From Phragmites australis (lineage: Eukaryota; Streptophyta; Magnoliopsida; Poales; Poaceae), in NCBI RefSeq assembly GCF_958298935.1, contig NC_084929.1:30011501-30075500 (forward strand): DNA of 64,000 nucleotides, in the 5' to 3' direction. The position numbers and the translations under genes are program-made. The notes beneath the pieces are model-generated. The model searched no databases, was not told the origin of the DNA, and was given only the letters and a program-made list of their open reading frames with translations. Below, piece after piece: positions 47,932 through 58,698 of the stretch. Numbering within the stretch: the stretch's first letter is position 1; each line of letters begins with the position of its first letter.

Positions 47932-50353
47932 TTCAAGGATTATGCATTGAGCCATTAGCAAGGAGAAGGTCGCAAGGTTAAGTAAATTCATGTGCGTAAA
48001 CAACCTAGACACATATGTGTGAGCACCTATACTTAACCAAATAAACCTTTCCAAACCTGTAAACAACATGAACGTAAATGTAAATAGAACTATCTCATGT
48101 AATCAACGACCATTGACAACCATGCTCAACAAAACCATACTAACCATCCTACATTTGTGACTCTACGACCGATGCAAATGGATAAGAGCATGCTCATGAC
48201 CAAGAGCATGGCAATTCAAATTGATTTTTACACCCTACAAGAGGTACAACTTTACCCACATGACACGATGAGTCGATGACTATATGGCTTGAGTGACCAC
48301 ACAGGCCCACCCAAGGGGATACTCATGTCAACCTTTCTTATACCCAGAACCACCCACTTGCAATGCCCCTATGGCACCAGTGTTATCGCGAGCGTGTCCC
48401 GGACATCTCTGGCTCCCCGCTACATTGCTTCTCCTTTTCTTTTTCTCTTATGTGTCATAGGGCCGCAAGGCAAGTATCAGCTTGGTATATGATATTCGGA
48501 TTACCTTACCATTAGATCATCATGTTGTTAGTATTACAAGTGCTAGAGCTAACTGCATCGACGGACGGTGCTTAAACGATGCAAGCGGTCTATGGTGCTT
48601 GGGCTCCTCTCCCGAACTACCCCGAGAAACTCCTTCGGGGTAGAAGACACCCCAAGCACCGCCCTCATCTTGCCTTAACCTCACCACTCATCCAACCATT
48701 AAAATCATAATTAATATTTGTGAATAATAAGTAAGCCCTAAGCTCACGAACAACGGATGAACCATCTCTCGAGTTCTACCGAGGACCTATGCATTGCTGA
48801 GCATTTTGAATGACTCTTAAGTTAGACATCGATAATGTTATCAAGGCTACAAGGATATGGATAATCAATAACTCAAGGTAGAGGTAATGCATCAACATAT
48901 GTTCTACCCACAGACGCCCGACATCGACTCCCTTTACATGCAAACTTACATAAAGCATAACTTATCAATTTAGACTCCGCAATTCAATCAAATGGTGTAA
49001 TATGCTTAGATACTTTCCTTGGTGCTCTAAGGTTTGCCTGATACTTCCCGCACAACACTCGCAAAACTCCTGGAGGTTGGCATTGCCTTCACTTGCTTGG
49101 ATCGTCGGCGCAACGCTCTCTAAATGGAATAAGAATGCATTGCATATGTAATAAACGATGGAAAAGTGTGCGCATGATGCATGCTTGAATAATACTAGAG
49201 CGTCATGCTTCGAAAATATTTGCAAAAGATTGCTAAGTGGTTAGGGTTTCGGGGTTTGAAACCCCGGATAAGTTAACCTAAGTGCACATAGCCTTGCTTG
49301 GCTGGCAGTCAGACCGACGTAGAGGTGACGGTCAGACCACCGGCTTGTAGAGAGTTTCGGCCTCTAACGACCAGACTGTAGGCACGCTGGCTGTCAGACT
49401 GCTGTATAGCAGTCAGACCGGTCCTAGTGGTTGTTTGACCCCTGTATAAGGTTTTGAACTAGGATTCTCCAGCCCTAACTGGTGGTCAAACCGGCCCTAT
49501 CGGTGATCAGACCGCCAGACCTTGCCGGCAATGCCTTTGCGAGATCGTGGGCGAGGACTCCAGTGAAACCTTCGATGACGAAGGGTACCAAAAATCTCTA
49601 TGGGACTAGTGGAGTGCTCCTAAAGTGATTTAGACAATATTCATCGACCTAAACTCAAAATACCCCATGGATTGGATCTAGGCTAGGTTGAAGTTGGGTC
49701 TAAACAACATGAGGGTCGAATCAAGCTTGAAAACAATGAAAAAACGGTAGGGGTTGCCTCACCTTAGTGTATGACAGCTTCCTAGCGGATCAATCCACTC
49801 CAGAGAAGCTCTGGTTTAGAGATCAGGCTCTGGGGTAGCGTGCGAGCTTGAGGTTGGATGAGCGTGCCTCCGGCGAGGGAGAAGAGGGGAGGAGCTTGGG
49901 GAAATCCTCCGGAAGCTTGGGGAGGTTCCCACCGTCGATCTTGAGGTGGAGATCTCCTTCTCTCTAAGGTGGAGTAGGGAAGAGAATGAGGGAGTGAGTG
50001 TGAGAGAGAGAGCAAGATAGAGTGATCGATTCACTTAAGTCGAGCCTCTACGCTCTGGCGGTTTGACCGCTAATGCTCTTGGTCAGACCGTGGTAAGTCC
50101 ATGTGGTAAGCTCACGTGGCTACACACCTGGCGGTCAGACCGCGAAGGTGGTTTTTGCTAAATTTTCCTAAGTGTCCAATTATCTTTACTCTCCACTTTT
50201 TTCTACGTATTTGGGGCTTCTCCAAAGTACTCTAAATCATCTCTAAGGTACTTGAAACGCATTTTGACTCAACTCAATAAACAAATACATATAATTACAT
50301 GCGATGATGATCATACATGCTTAATTACGTAATTAGCATTTTGGGACGTGACA
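47932..50353 (-). repeat. Gypsy-like solo LTR inserted in the CACTA element
   Basis: Read on the minus strand it starts TGTCACGTCCCAAAATGC at 50353, a typical LTR start. It then shows a promoter-like and pyrimidine-rich part (50030-49800: CTCTCTCTCACACTCACTC). CACTA subterminal sequence resumes directly at 50354. The left end is not certain; TGACTTCAAGG at 47932 is only a candidate. Palindrome-like words around CGGTCAGACCG recur at 49300-50140. No internal retrotransposon genes remain. Confidence 0.55.
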
Positions 50354-50725
50354 AACCCTAACCTATCCTGTCGATAAGGCCGATAGGGAAGTAAATTATT
50401 TCCCAGCGGCTTGTTTTTCCTGATGGCCAACCATAAGAAAGGAAGGTTTGACCGGTCAAACTAACACCATCAGGAGCTGTCGTCACGAAAATTTTCGGGT
50501 CGACTTCCTATCACGAAAAACCGACCTTTCCTGACAATATTTTCCTGATGGCCACTGTCACAAAAAGGTATTTCTTGACGGCATTTACATTTTCCTATCG
50601 GTTTTCAGCCGTCATGAAAAATCTATTTTTTGGTAGTGATGCGTCCATCCATGGACACGTCAAGGAATCGAGCATGATAACCCGTACCTTATTTGGGGCC
50701 TGCATGACAGATTGAAATTTGCCCT

Positions 50726-51325
50726 TGAAGGGATCGGTGATGTTCTAAGAGAGGGTGAATTAGGACACTTAGAACTATTTTGGCTCCAAAAACAATGTAA
50801 GATAAATCTATATCAATTTGTATCTAAATATGTTCTAGATTTGTCTAGTATAGAGCTACTCTACCAATCAAAGTGCTTGCAACCTATCTAAGAAGTTAAA
50901 TTGCAAAAATGTAAATACGAAAATATAAATAAGGTAAAGGGAACAAACTTGGCACAACTTTTTTTTTCCGTGATATCAATGGCATGAATGCCACCCCTAG
51001 TCCACGTTGGAGCTTCACAAAGAATATGCTTCCGATCGGCACCCAGTCACGACTCTTGATCCACCAAGTCAAAAAGACAAGACCTCTATTCGGATAAGCC
51101 ACCAAGCCATCAAGGCAAGTTCTCACCACTAACTTCTCTTCTGATTTCTTGCCGCCATGATCACTTCGAGCTTAAGTCACCAAAACAAGAATCTCCACAT
51201 CCCCACACAATCACCTTATCACCACTTCACACTAAATCAAAGAATCAACAAACTTACCAGCGAATCAACGAGACTCAAGGTCACTTGTTCCACCTCTCAG
51301 CTGCTTACCAAACTGCACAATAAAG
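50726..51325 (+). repeat. Sirevirus-type LTR, 5' part
   Basis: It begins TGAAGGGATCGGTGATG, then TTCTAAGAGAGGGTGAATTA and GGACACTTAG. This border is the reverse complement of the LTR end at 2312-2362, so these LTRs carry inverted repeats of about 45 bp at their own two ends. The following sequence matches 37781-38500. It is cut off at the left end of the MULE, and no LTR continuation is seen on the MULE's right side. Confidence 0.65.
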
Positions 51326-51407
51326 AGTTTTTTTATTTTTATATTTTTTTAGTTAAAATTTAAATAAATAGATTACGGGGAAAAATATTTACAGAACTAG
51401 GCGCCCG

Positions 51408-51567
51408 CAGCCCTCTGAGAGGGCGGTTAGGGGTGCTAACCGCCCCCTGAGAGGGCGGTAGGCCTACCCGCCCCCTCAGAGGGCGGCAAGAGGGGCTAAC
51501 CGCCCTCTCAGGGGGCGGTTAGGCCCTGAGGGGGGTGGTTAGCCCTAGCCGCCCTCTCAGAGGGCGG
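51408..51567. repeat. Left array of GC-rich near-palindromes in the MULE end
   Basis: Five units of the type CCGCCCTCTCAGAGGGCGG occur at 51408-51427, 51439-51459, 51469-51487, 51500-51518 and 51549-51567, with a decayed sixth near 51522-51538. Each unit is itself an inverted repeat, separated by TAGG/CTAA-type spacers. They could form cruciforms or serve as multiple protein-binding sites. Confidence 0.9.
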
Positions 51568-52293
51568 TTAGGGCCATTTTTTCCTATAAAATTAAATTTT
51601 TTCCATTTTATCCTCTAAAATGTATTATTTTTGTAATTAAAGAAATAAAAAAGGAAGGGGTCTAAGGAAATTAAGAAATTAAATTTGGAGTAGGTTATGT
51701 AATAACGGGAGATGTCCTGCGACTCGCGGAGCTTACAAAGGTCACCACAGAAGCACATTGGTGGTTCGAGACCTTCAGGTATGGTAGTCTCCCAATGTTT
51801 CTTTGGTGGGCTCGATAGAGTTGAGGAAGACATTGCCCTTGAGAGATATGAGAAATGAGCGATGCTTCACCGTAAGGAGGTTCGACTATTTATAGTTGGG
51901 AGAGGCAGGAGCATTGGATTCGGTCTTGAAGAAAGGAGGGAGGGCATGGGCGTAGCTACTGGGAGGAGCATCGGATTCCATCTTGAAGAATGGGAAAGTT
52001 GTCATTGCCCATGGTCAGAGATTCTATGTTTATTGGTACCCGTGTTATCATTTACTGATTTGAAAAAGCTGGGTAGTGTTGGCACATCTTGTTTAAAGTC
52101 CCTGCGGCAGGAGGCATGTGTTGTCAAGTCATGGTTAAAGTTTAGTGTTGTGGTCACTTCTTCATTGAACGTGTTTGAATATGAAATGCATTTACGAAAT
52201 GCTAAGTCAACCATACAAAGTGAACGTGTCTTAATACATAGGAGTACATCACGAAGCGAATATGCATATGTTAGTTACATTACATGTAAAATG

Positions 52294-55107
52294 CTACTCA
52301 TGCCTCCCTCGTTGCCGTCGCCCGTGCGCCCCATCGTGGTCTCGATGCCGCTGGTTAACCCTCACGTGACCCCTGGAGTAGGTGAGGGGGTCGGGTGGGC
52401 TGACGTTTCTGGTAGGCCTAGTAGGGACCACCGGTGTCGAGGGCTCGTCATGCGTGGGCTGTGTCCGAAGCGGTGCACTGGAAACCTGGGACCGCTGAAG
52501 GACGTCGTAGTCAGGTGTGCCCCCGAAGAAGTCCCGGACGATGTCGTATGCGGTGTCGGGGCCAGCCTCATACTCCTGACTAGGGTAGGAGGACTGTGAA
52601 AGCTCGGCAGGCGTCCATGTGTACTGGCTGGAGGGGCCTGTGAACAAATAATCACGTTAGATACGAACAATATGGTTTTGAAAGTAGTAAAAAATGTATC
52701 ATTGTACCTGCGTGGTACGACGGTGCAGCAGAAGAAGGCCACGCTGACGTGCCGTAGTACGTTGCGGGGGGGGTAGGGCGTGGGGCCGCCGAAGACGGAC
52801 CGGCCTCGTCACCGAAGTAACCTGAGCACAGTTCTAACTTATTCTACCGAAAGTATTAGAAAGTAGGAAGAAGAGTTCCCGGAGTACCTGACTGTGGACG
52901 CACAGGGCTCGATCTGCGAGGCTGCGTCGAGACTTGTGCAGACGGACCTAATGAATGTTTAATAACAATAAGTAAAGGATATTGGTCAATATTATTCAAA
53001 AGTATAATTCGTACCATGTTGCTCGAACCCTCCAGGACGTGATAGAAGGGGTCGTGTGGGTGCCGACACTGAAGAACGTCGGTGCACGTCAGACGGCCGA
53101 GACGACTCGGCGTGTACACCACTCATCCTGGGAGGCGGCCCTGCTACATCTGTGCTAGATCGACACGAGGTGAGCTTCAAGGCGCGCGTCGTCTTGTCGA
53201 AAACCTGTCTAATGAAGCTGGCAACATCCGACGCACTTAGGTGATGCCGTTGCCGGACGCGTTCCATGGCAGCAGCTGCATCCCTATTTACGTCATAAAT
53301 GATATCTGTCTGCGGAAATGAACAAAAGTGAACAATTGAAGTATACGGTTATGTTCATTCAATATGGAGTACGGACTTGAAAAAGTTACTTACTGCTAAA
53401 GTGGCGTCCTCGTCCCAATGCACCGGGTATGTCTCCGTTGTCGATGCAACGTGGGCCCGGACATCCTCAGGGGTGTACGTGGCACGTACCACTGTAGGTA
53501 CTCCCTGACGTAAGGGGCCAAGCGGTCCGCCCAGAGGTTGCCAGCTGGCTGGCCTTTCCGCGTGTACCTGCATTCATACCACGGCAAATGTAAGTGAAAC
53601 AGAACTAAAGGTTGCTCAAACTATAACTTTGCAAGTGTATCTGTGGACTTGCAAGGGGACGGTACGGATGGGGACGACCGGGAATGCCTGGTGACGGCCA
53701 AACTGCCGCATGACGCGGTGCGGTGAGTACTCTTCGACGTAGATGTCGAAGACAAGGGGCGCCTTGGTGAGCCAGTACTCCTCGTCGCGGGTGCACAAGG
53801 GTGACAAACCCAACCCTGCCCGTGTATGTACGGACCGAACGCTGTATGGCTCCCATACCACATCGTTTGGATGTAGCCTTTCGAATTGGGTACTGAAATG
53901 CTCGTACGCGCTGCGAGGCTGCTCGTGGGCCCAGTGTGGCTGAGTGACAAACATGAATACAAATATTCAGCGAGTAACATAGTACGAACGAAACTGTTAA
54001 TGTAAAATACGTACCCATCGACGACACCACAGCGAGGCCATTGTGGGCGCGTCCTCGTCCGTCTCGCCGTACCATTCCTCTGGGTACGGGGAGCGATCCA
54101 CCACCGGCCTGCCTATGGCGAAATGCTCGTACGACCATAGCTGAAGAAGAAGTGGACACCCGGCGAAAGTGGCTAGTGCCTCCTTCTTCGTGCATGCGTC
54201 GCAGAGCGCCCGATACGTCGCAGCAAGAACAGCGGATGCCCAGCTGAACTGCGGTACGTCCTCCGCATCAGCGTCCGCTATCGACCGGGCGTACGGCATA
54301 AGTGTCCTCGTAACCAGGTGGCCTTGGCCACTAGTGAACATCACCCATCCAAACAACCAAAGGAGGTAGGCCTCCAAATGTCTCGAGACCGCGTATGCGT
54401 TGGCGTGTGGGTGGGTGTACGTCGGCTGCAAAAATGACTGGTGTCAGAAAGGATCATTACGACATACTTTGTTAGTATTCCATAGGTTCCATGTTACCGT
54501 ACCTGAAACTGTAGGATCCACTTCTTCGTTGGCCCTCGTGCATCGGATAAGAACTCAGGCACGTAGGGGGGTGCGTCCGCCTTTCGCTCCACCGGCCCAA
54601 ATCGCTGATGCATGTCGTTGATCCAGTCATCCTGCATATCGATGACCCCAACAGCAGCTCCCGCGCAAGTAAGGCCTAAGAGGTAGAACACGTCCTGCAG
54701 GGTCGGGGTCATCTCTCCGCACGGTAGGTAGAACGTATGTGTCTTCGGCCTCCAACGGTCGACCAGTGCCGCTATCAGCGACCAATCGAAGTAGAAACGA
54801 TGGGCTGCAACCTCGAGGTTCTCCGTCGATCGGGCCTCGACCAACCGGCAAAGCGGTAGGAGTCCGACCGCTGCCAACCTATAAGTATTGCAGTACATCA
54901 ATAATATGTAACAACAGCAGTGATATGGCAATTTCATATCAAATTTTGTTAGTACCTGTGGGTCCATCGCTCGTCTACCGTCAGCAGCTCTCCGGGGCCT
55001 CGTGGGCGAAACACTCCTAGCTCCGTCTGGTGCTCGGCGGATAAGAAGCTGCGATGCTTCTTGTTCACGGCAGGGTCCAAAAGCTCCGGGGTCGAAGGGT
55101 GAGCCAT
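52294..55107 (-). CDS. Plant mobile domain (PMD, MAIN-like) protein carried by the MULE
   Basis: Nine exons on the minus strand: 55107-54956, 54878-54503, 54425-54015, 53939-53649, 53567-53394, 53309-53015, 52947-52888, 52821-52708 and 52637-52294. Every junction is GT-AG and the sum is 739 codons including stop, with no internal stop. Exon 2 starts LAAVGLLPLCRLVEARS and contains FYFDWSLIAALVDRWRPKTH, FYLPCGEMTPTLQDVFYLLG and LTCAG, the hallmark of the aminotransferase-like plant mobile domain (PF10536). Exons 3-4 continue it (YLLWLFGWVMFTSGQGHLV; AYEHFSTQFERLHPNDVVW). Exons 6-9 are a Ser/Pro/Arg-rich tail. Host members (MAIN, MAIL1) are nuclear and act in silencing and genome stability with PP7-type phosphatases. 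What a TE-borne copy does is unknown. The exon 4/5 junction is the weakest part. Confidence 0.8.
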
Positions 55108-55262
55108 CTCTGCATTTGAAAGGTATGTACATTAATACATTGATAAATAAATACAACAACAATATACTTTCAATGCAAATTAACTATATGAGAAATTAAC
55201 TATATGCGAAATTAACACATATTAAAATGGTACAAAACTAGCTGAACACACATGAAGCTCAC

Positions 55263-57876
55263 CTAGACAACAGGTGCATCACCGCCTGCAGTTTTGGGAC
55301 AATATTTGAAAGTGTGACCTATTTCATTGCACTGACTGCATCGCTTGATCCTAGGGCTAGCCTCAGATTCATCCATATCGTTGCGAATCCGACGAGTTTG
55401 TCTTCGCCCCGGTGCGTTCTTCATCTTTCCCAAATCAGGCACATATATTCTTGCAGGCCCTGGGTTACTTGTAAAAGTGTCAACAATGCTGTAACCAAAC
55501 AGCTCCTGGTTCCATGTGTTCAATACTTGATCTTTCATGAAATATTGTGACACATATTGCCTTGGAAGCATATAGTGCTCTGCGCACGCAGCTATGACGT
55601 GTGTACAAGGTTTGTGGAGTAATTGTGGCTTTTGACAACTACATATGCATGTCCCACTCCTTAGCACACACTCTTGAACATGCCGCTCCCGTCTACCCCC
55701 CCTCCGACCCTTATCCCGACACAGGACACTGAACCTGTGCTCTGCAGTGCCCTCTTGATTTGCGCGATGCATGTGGGCCTTCCTATTTGCCTTCTCCATG
55801 TACTCACACAGCATCCAGCCGTAAAGCATACGATTGTCCTCCATTACAACCTTAGCAGCGGCATACCGATCAATGAAGTACTTGCAGGTCCCATGCAAAA
55901 TGCCTTCCACAATTCCAACTAGTGGTAGGGATCTCATTCCTCGCATGACCCAGTTATAAACCTCTGCAAGGTTTGTAGTCATTACTCCATACCTGGCACC
56001 ACCACTGTCGTACAGCAAAGCCCATTTTTCATTCGGCTCATTGCGTATCCACTGTGAAAAGCTCCTAATAGATGAACCCGATCTCCTTACAATCTGCGGA
56101 GTATCGGTTGGGAGAGAACCGAGAGCTATTGGTTCCTCCCTGTTAGGTGCTGCCTCCGCAGTTTGTTTAAGAGTCAGTTCATCAAGTCTTGCCCATAATG
56201 CGTTGAACTTACGTTGCTGGTTCTGACTGCACAACTTCTTGAAAAGCTTCATTAATTCTTTGTTTTTTAAACTGTCTGTAGAAGTTCGCACCCATATGGC
56301 GCATGCACCACCTGCTTTTGAGATCTGGCCACTGTACTGGTACACCCCGTCGCACGCTACCGTGTTGCATATCCAGCAAAGCCTGCAACAATCCTGCATG
56401 TCTATCATGAATGAGACACACATCTGGTCGGTCAAGAACAATTGCATGCTTCACCCGCTCTAGGAACCAATACCAGCTGCCCCTGTTCTCACTCTCCACG
56501 AACGCAAACCCTAGTGGCAGGACTTGGTTGTTACCGTCGACCCCTATTGCAAACAAAATCTGCCCTTTGTACTTTCCAGTCAGGAATGTTCCATCTAGGC
56601 ATATGATGGGTCGGCAATATCTAAATGCTTTGATAGTTGCACCGAATGCAAAGAAAGCACGCTGCAACACTCTTTTTCCGCTGTACTCCACATCAGTAGA
56701 GGGGTAATGCTTAATATCATAGTAGCTGCCTGGATTTCTTGCACAAATTGTGGCTAATTGACGAGGTAGATTGTGATACGAATCTTCATATGTACCGAAC
56801 CTCATCTCAATAGCCTTTTGTTTCGCCCTCCATGCCTTCACATAGTTTATTGTGTACTGGAACCTTTGCTCAATAGCACGGATTATTGATCGTGGCTCAT
56901 ACCTTAGGTTGTCCACAATCTCTCCGTACATAACATTTGCAATGAAAGCAGAAGACAGGTTCCGGTGGGCGAACTCTATTTCCTCAATGTGACAATTATG
57001 TTCCTTAACTATTGAGCATTGCCAGTAGTCTGCCCATTTCCCTCTGAATGCGTGCACCCGCCAAGGGCACTGAGGAACCAAGCACTTCACATCATACTCT
57101 CTTTTACTTGATTTAACAACCTTGAATTGCCTACGAAGAGACAACGACCAGAATTTCACTGCATCAATAACTGCCTCTTTTGTAGGGTACATAGCACCCT
57201 GTGACACCTCATTCTCATGGTACTGCCACGGTGTCTGGTCAGCCTCGCTAACCACCAACTTCGAAAATTCTTGATCCCGCCACTCTGCAGGAACTGGAGC
57301 ATTAGCCTCCTCATCAGACGAATCCCCATCGGCAAGGCCTTCCTCCAACTCTTCAGCTTCCAAATCTATATCTTCAATGATGCTAGGTATGTACTCCCCT
57401 TCATCAGCTACACCCATCGGCTGCAGCTCTGGAACATCACCATCCTCCTCCCTGGACCCTACATTAGCCGCTTCTGACTCATCTTCCACTGCCTCACTTG
57501 GTCCTGCTACTGCTTCTGCAGAGTTCACCTCATTTTGATCTTTCAAGTACGCCTCAGCTAATAAAACAAGCGGCAGGCCACGTTCACAGCATATATCTAC
57601 ATACTGCCTCCAAGTTGATGTGGCTTCGATGGGAACAAGCTCACCAAAGTATCCATGACTAGCACGGCTCAGAACAGCTTTCAACTTCAGCTCATATTGC
57701 TGCGGATCCAGTTAGAAAAACCGCATGAGCCATTTGCATACACCCACAATAGTCCTCTCATTAGCCTTACTAAGTCCCTTCATGACATGACGAAATCCAG
57801 AGAGATCTACACCGTTGGGACCGTACCTAATTTCACCCTCACCATAATATATCTGAAAAATTAATTTATCTGCCAT
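55263..57876 (-). pseudogene. mudrA-like MULE transposase with one stop and one frameshift
   Basis: The start MADKLIFQIYYGEGEI at 57876 is aligned with the relic copy near 3.0 kb. An in-frame TAA lies at 57714-57712 (after KWLMRFF), then an acidic linker to about 57270. The MuDR DNA-binding part follows (KFWSLSLRRQFKVVKSSKRE; CPWRVHAFRGKWADYWQC), then the MULE DDE domain (ICLDGTFLTGKYKGQILFAI near 56600; FVESENRGSWYWFLERV; LIHDRHAGLLQAL near 56410). A run of six A on the minus strand (56268-56263) has one base too many and shifts the frame after ANFYRQFK. The next frame continues with KLFKKLCSQNQQRKFNALWA, a SWIM zinc finger (CSCQKPQLLHKPCTH, about 55640) and a zinc knuckle (CSQCNEIGHTFKYC, about 55330). 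About 870 codons, no introns needed. Apart from the two lesions it looks complete. Confidence 0.88.
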
Positions 57877-58439
57877 CCCTGAAAACACCCGCAAATATAA
57901 CCCATGTTAAGACAACAAACTATATTTCTGATTATCGGATAAAATAGTTTTTAAATAGTACCCTTTGTTCGCAAATTATTATCAAATGTTGCCTCATACG
58001 TCCACATGTACAAATAATATACTAAAAACTATATAATACAAATAACATACGGAAAATAATGTACTAAAAATAATATACTAAAAATAATATTCTATATTTA
58101 ACTGCTATCGTACCATTTTTTAACTAAATTTGACAATTTTCTAAACCCTAAGTCATAAATATCTAAAATCTATGTCATATACTACTACTGAACTAATTAA
58201 CAAAAATAAAAAGGAAAAAAAAATTTACCTGAATTTTTTCTTCAAATCCACAGCACAAATGCAGTAGGGCTTCGCCGACCTCCCTTCCTCCCCTCTCCTC
58301 TCCTCTCCTCTCTACTTCCCTCTCTTCTCAAATTTCACTTTTTTCCAAATTTTATGAGGTTTTTTCCTATTTTTTGGCTACTTATAGCCGAGAGGGCGCG
58401 GGAGGCTGGTGCGGCGCGGCGGGGTGGGCGAAGCCCTTA
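57877..58439 (-). other. 5' region of the MULE transposase
   Basis: This AT-rich stretch with repeated AATAATATACTAAAAA words (58010-58100) and a pyrimidine tract (58280-58330 on the plus strand) lies between the palindrome array and the transposase start. It is the likely promoter and leader for rightmost-to-leftward transcription; no specific box is certain. Confidence 0.4.
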
Positions 58440-58612
58440 CCGCCCCCTGAGAGGGCGGTAAGGAGCTCTACCCGCCCCCTCAGGGGGTGGTAAGCGTGTG
58501 GGCCGGGCGGGAAGGCCCCAGCCGCCCTCTGAGGGGGCGGGTAGGCCTACCGCCCTCTTAGGGGGCGGTTAGGACCCCTAACAGCCCTCTCAGAGGGCTG
58601 CAGCTCCCTGAG
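58440..58612. repeat. Right array of GC-rich near-palindromes in the MULE end
   Basis: Units of the same type as the left array occur at 58440-58458, 58472-58490, 58522-58540, 58550-58568 and 58582-58600, followed by CTCCCTGAGAGGGCTGCGGG. Spacing differs from the left array, so outside the outermost 80 bp the two ends have evolved by unit gain, loss or change. Confidence 0.9.
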
Positions 58613-58698
58613 AGGGCTGCGGGCGCCTAGTTCTGTAAATATTTTCCCCGATAATCTATTTATTTAAATTTTAACTAAAAATATATAAAAATAAAATC

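Larger units (their letters stand above)
39960..50638 (+). mobile_element. 10.7-kb CACTA (EnSpm) element, transposases decayed
   Basis: The left end is CACTACCAGAAAATTGG and the reverse complement of the right end CACTACCAAAAAATAGA. ATG flanks both sides (39957-39959 and 50639-50641). Subterminal words GTGACGG, CCGATAGGAAA and their complements recur at 39985-40200 and 50360-50620. The element encodes a TNP2-type transposase and a second Transposase_24-type protein, both on the plus strand and broken. It contains a Tourist-type MITE and a Gypsy-like LTR as later insertions. Confidence 0.9.
51331..58698 (-). mobile_element. Mutator-like element (MULE) with transposase and PMD passenger gene
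   Basis: About 80 bp at the left end (51331-51415) reappear inverted at the right end (58610-58698). Both contain AGTTAAAATTTAAATAAATA, GGGGAAAA and TATTTACAGAACTAGGCGCC, nearly identical. Each is followed inwards by an array of GC-rich near-palindromes. Inside, on the minus strand, lie a mudrA-type transposase (57876-55263) and a nine-exon plant mobile domain gene (55107-52294). I found no 9-11-bp target duplication (AAAGAGTTT left against TCTGCCCAT right), so either a border is misplaced or one flank was rearranged. Confidence 0.88.

Noticed and set aside
51157..51363. Small proteins ending in FYFYIFLVKI on both sides of the MULE
   Set aside because: The identical endings are just the translation of the inverted terminal repeat in two flanking frames.
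51408..51567. CRISPR-like regularly spaced repeats
   Set aside because: This is a plant nuclear transposon end; the units are palindromic with uneven short spacers and have no associated genes.
56255..56280. Possible programmed frameshift site (TTTAAAAAAC) in the MULE transposase
   Set aside because: The shift needed is +1, the codon phase does not fit the usual -1 slippery heptamer, and an upstream stop already breaks the gene; a simple one-base insertion is more likely.
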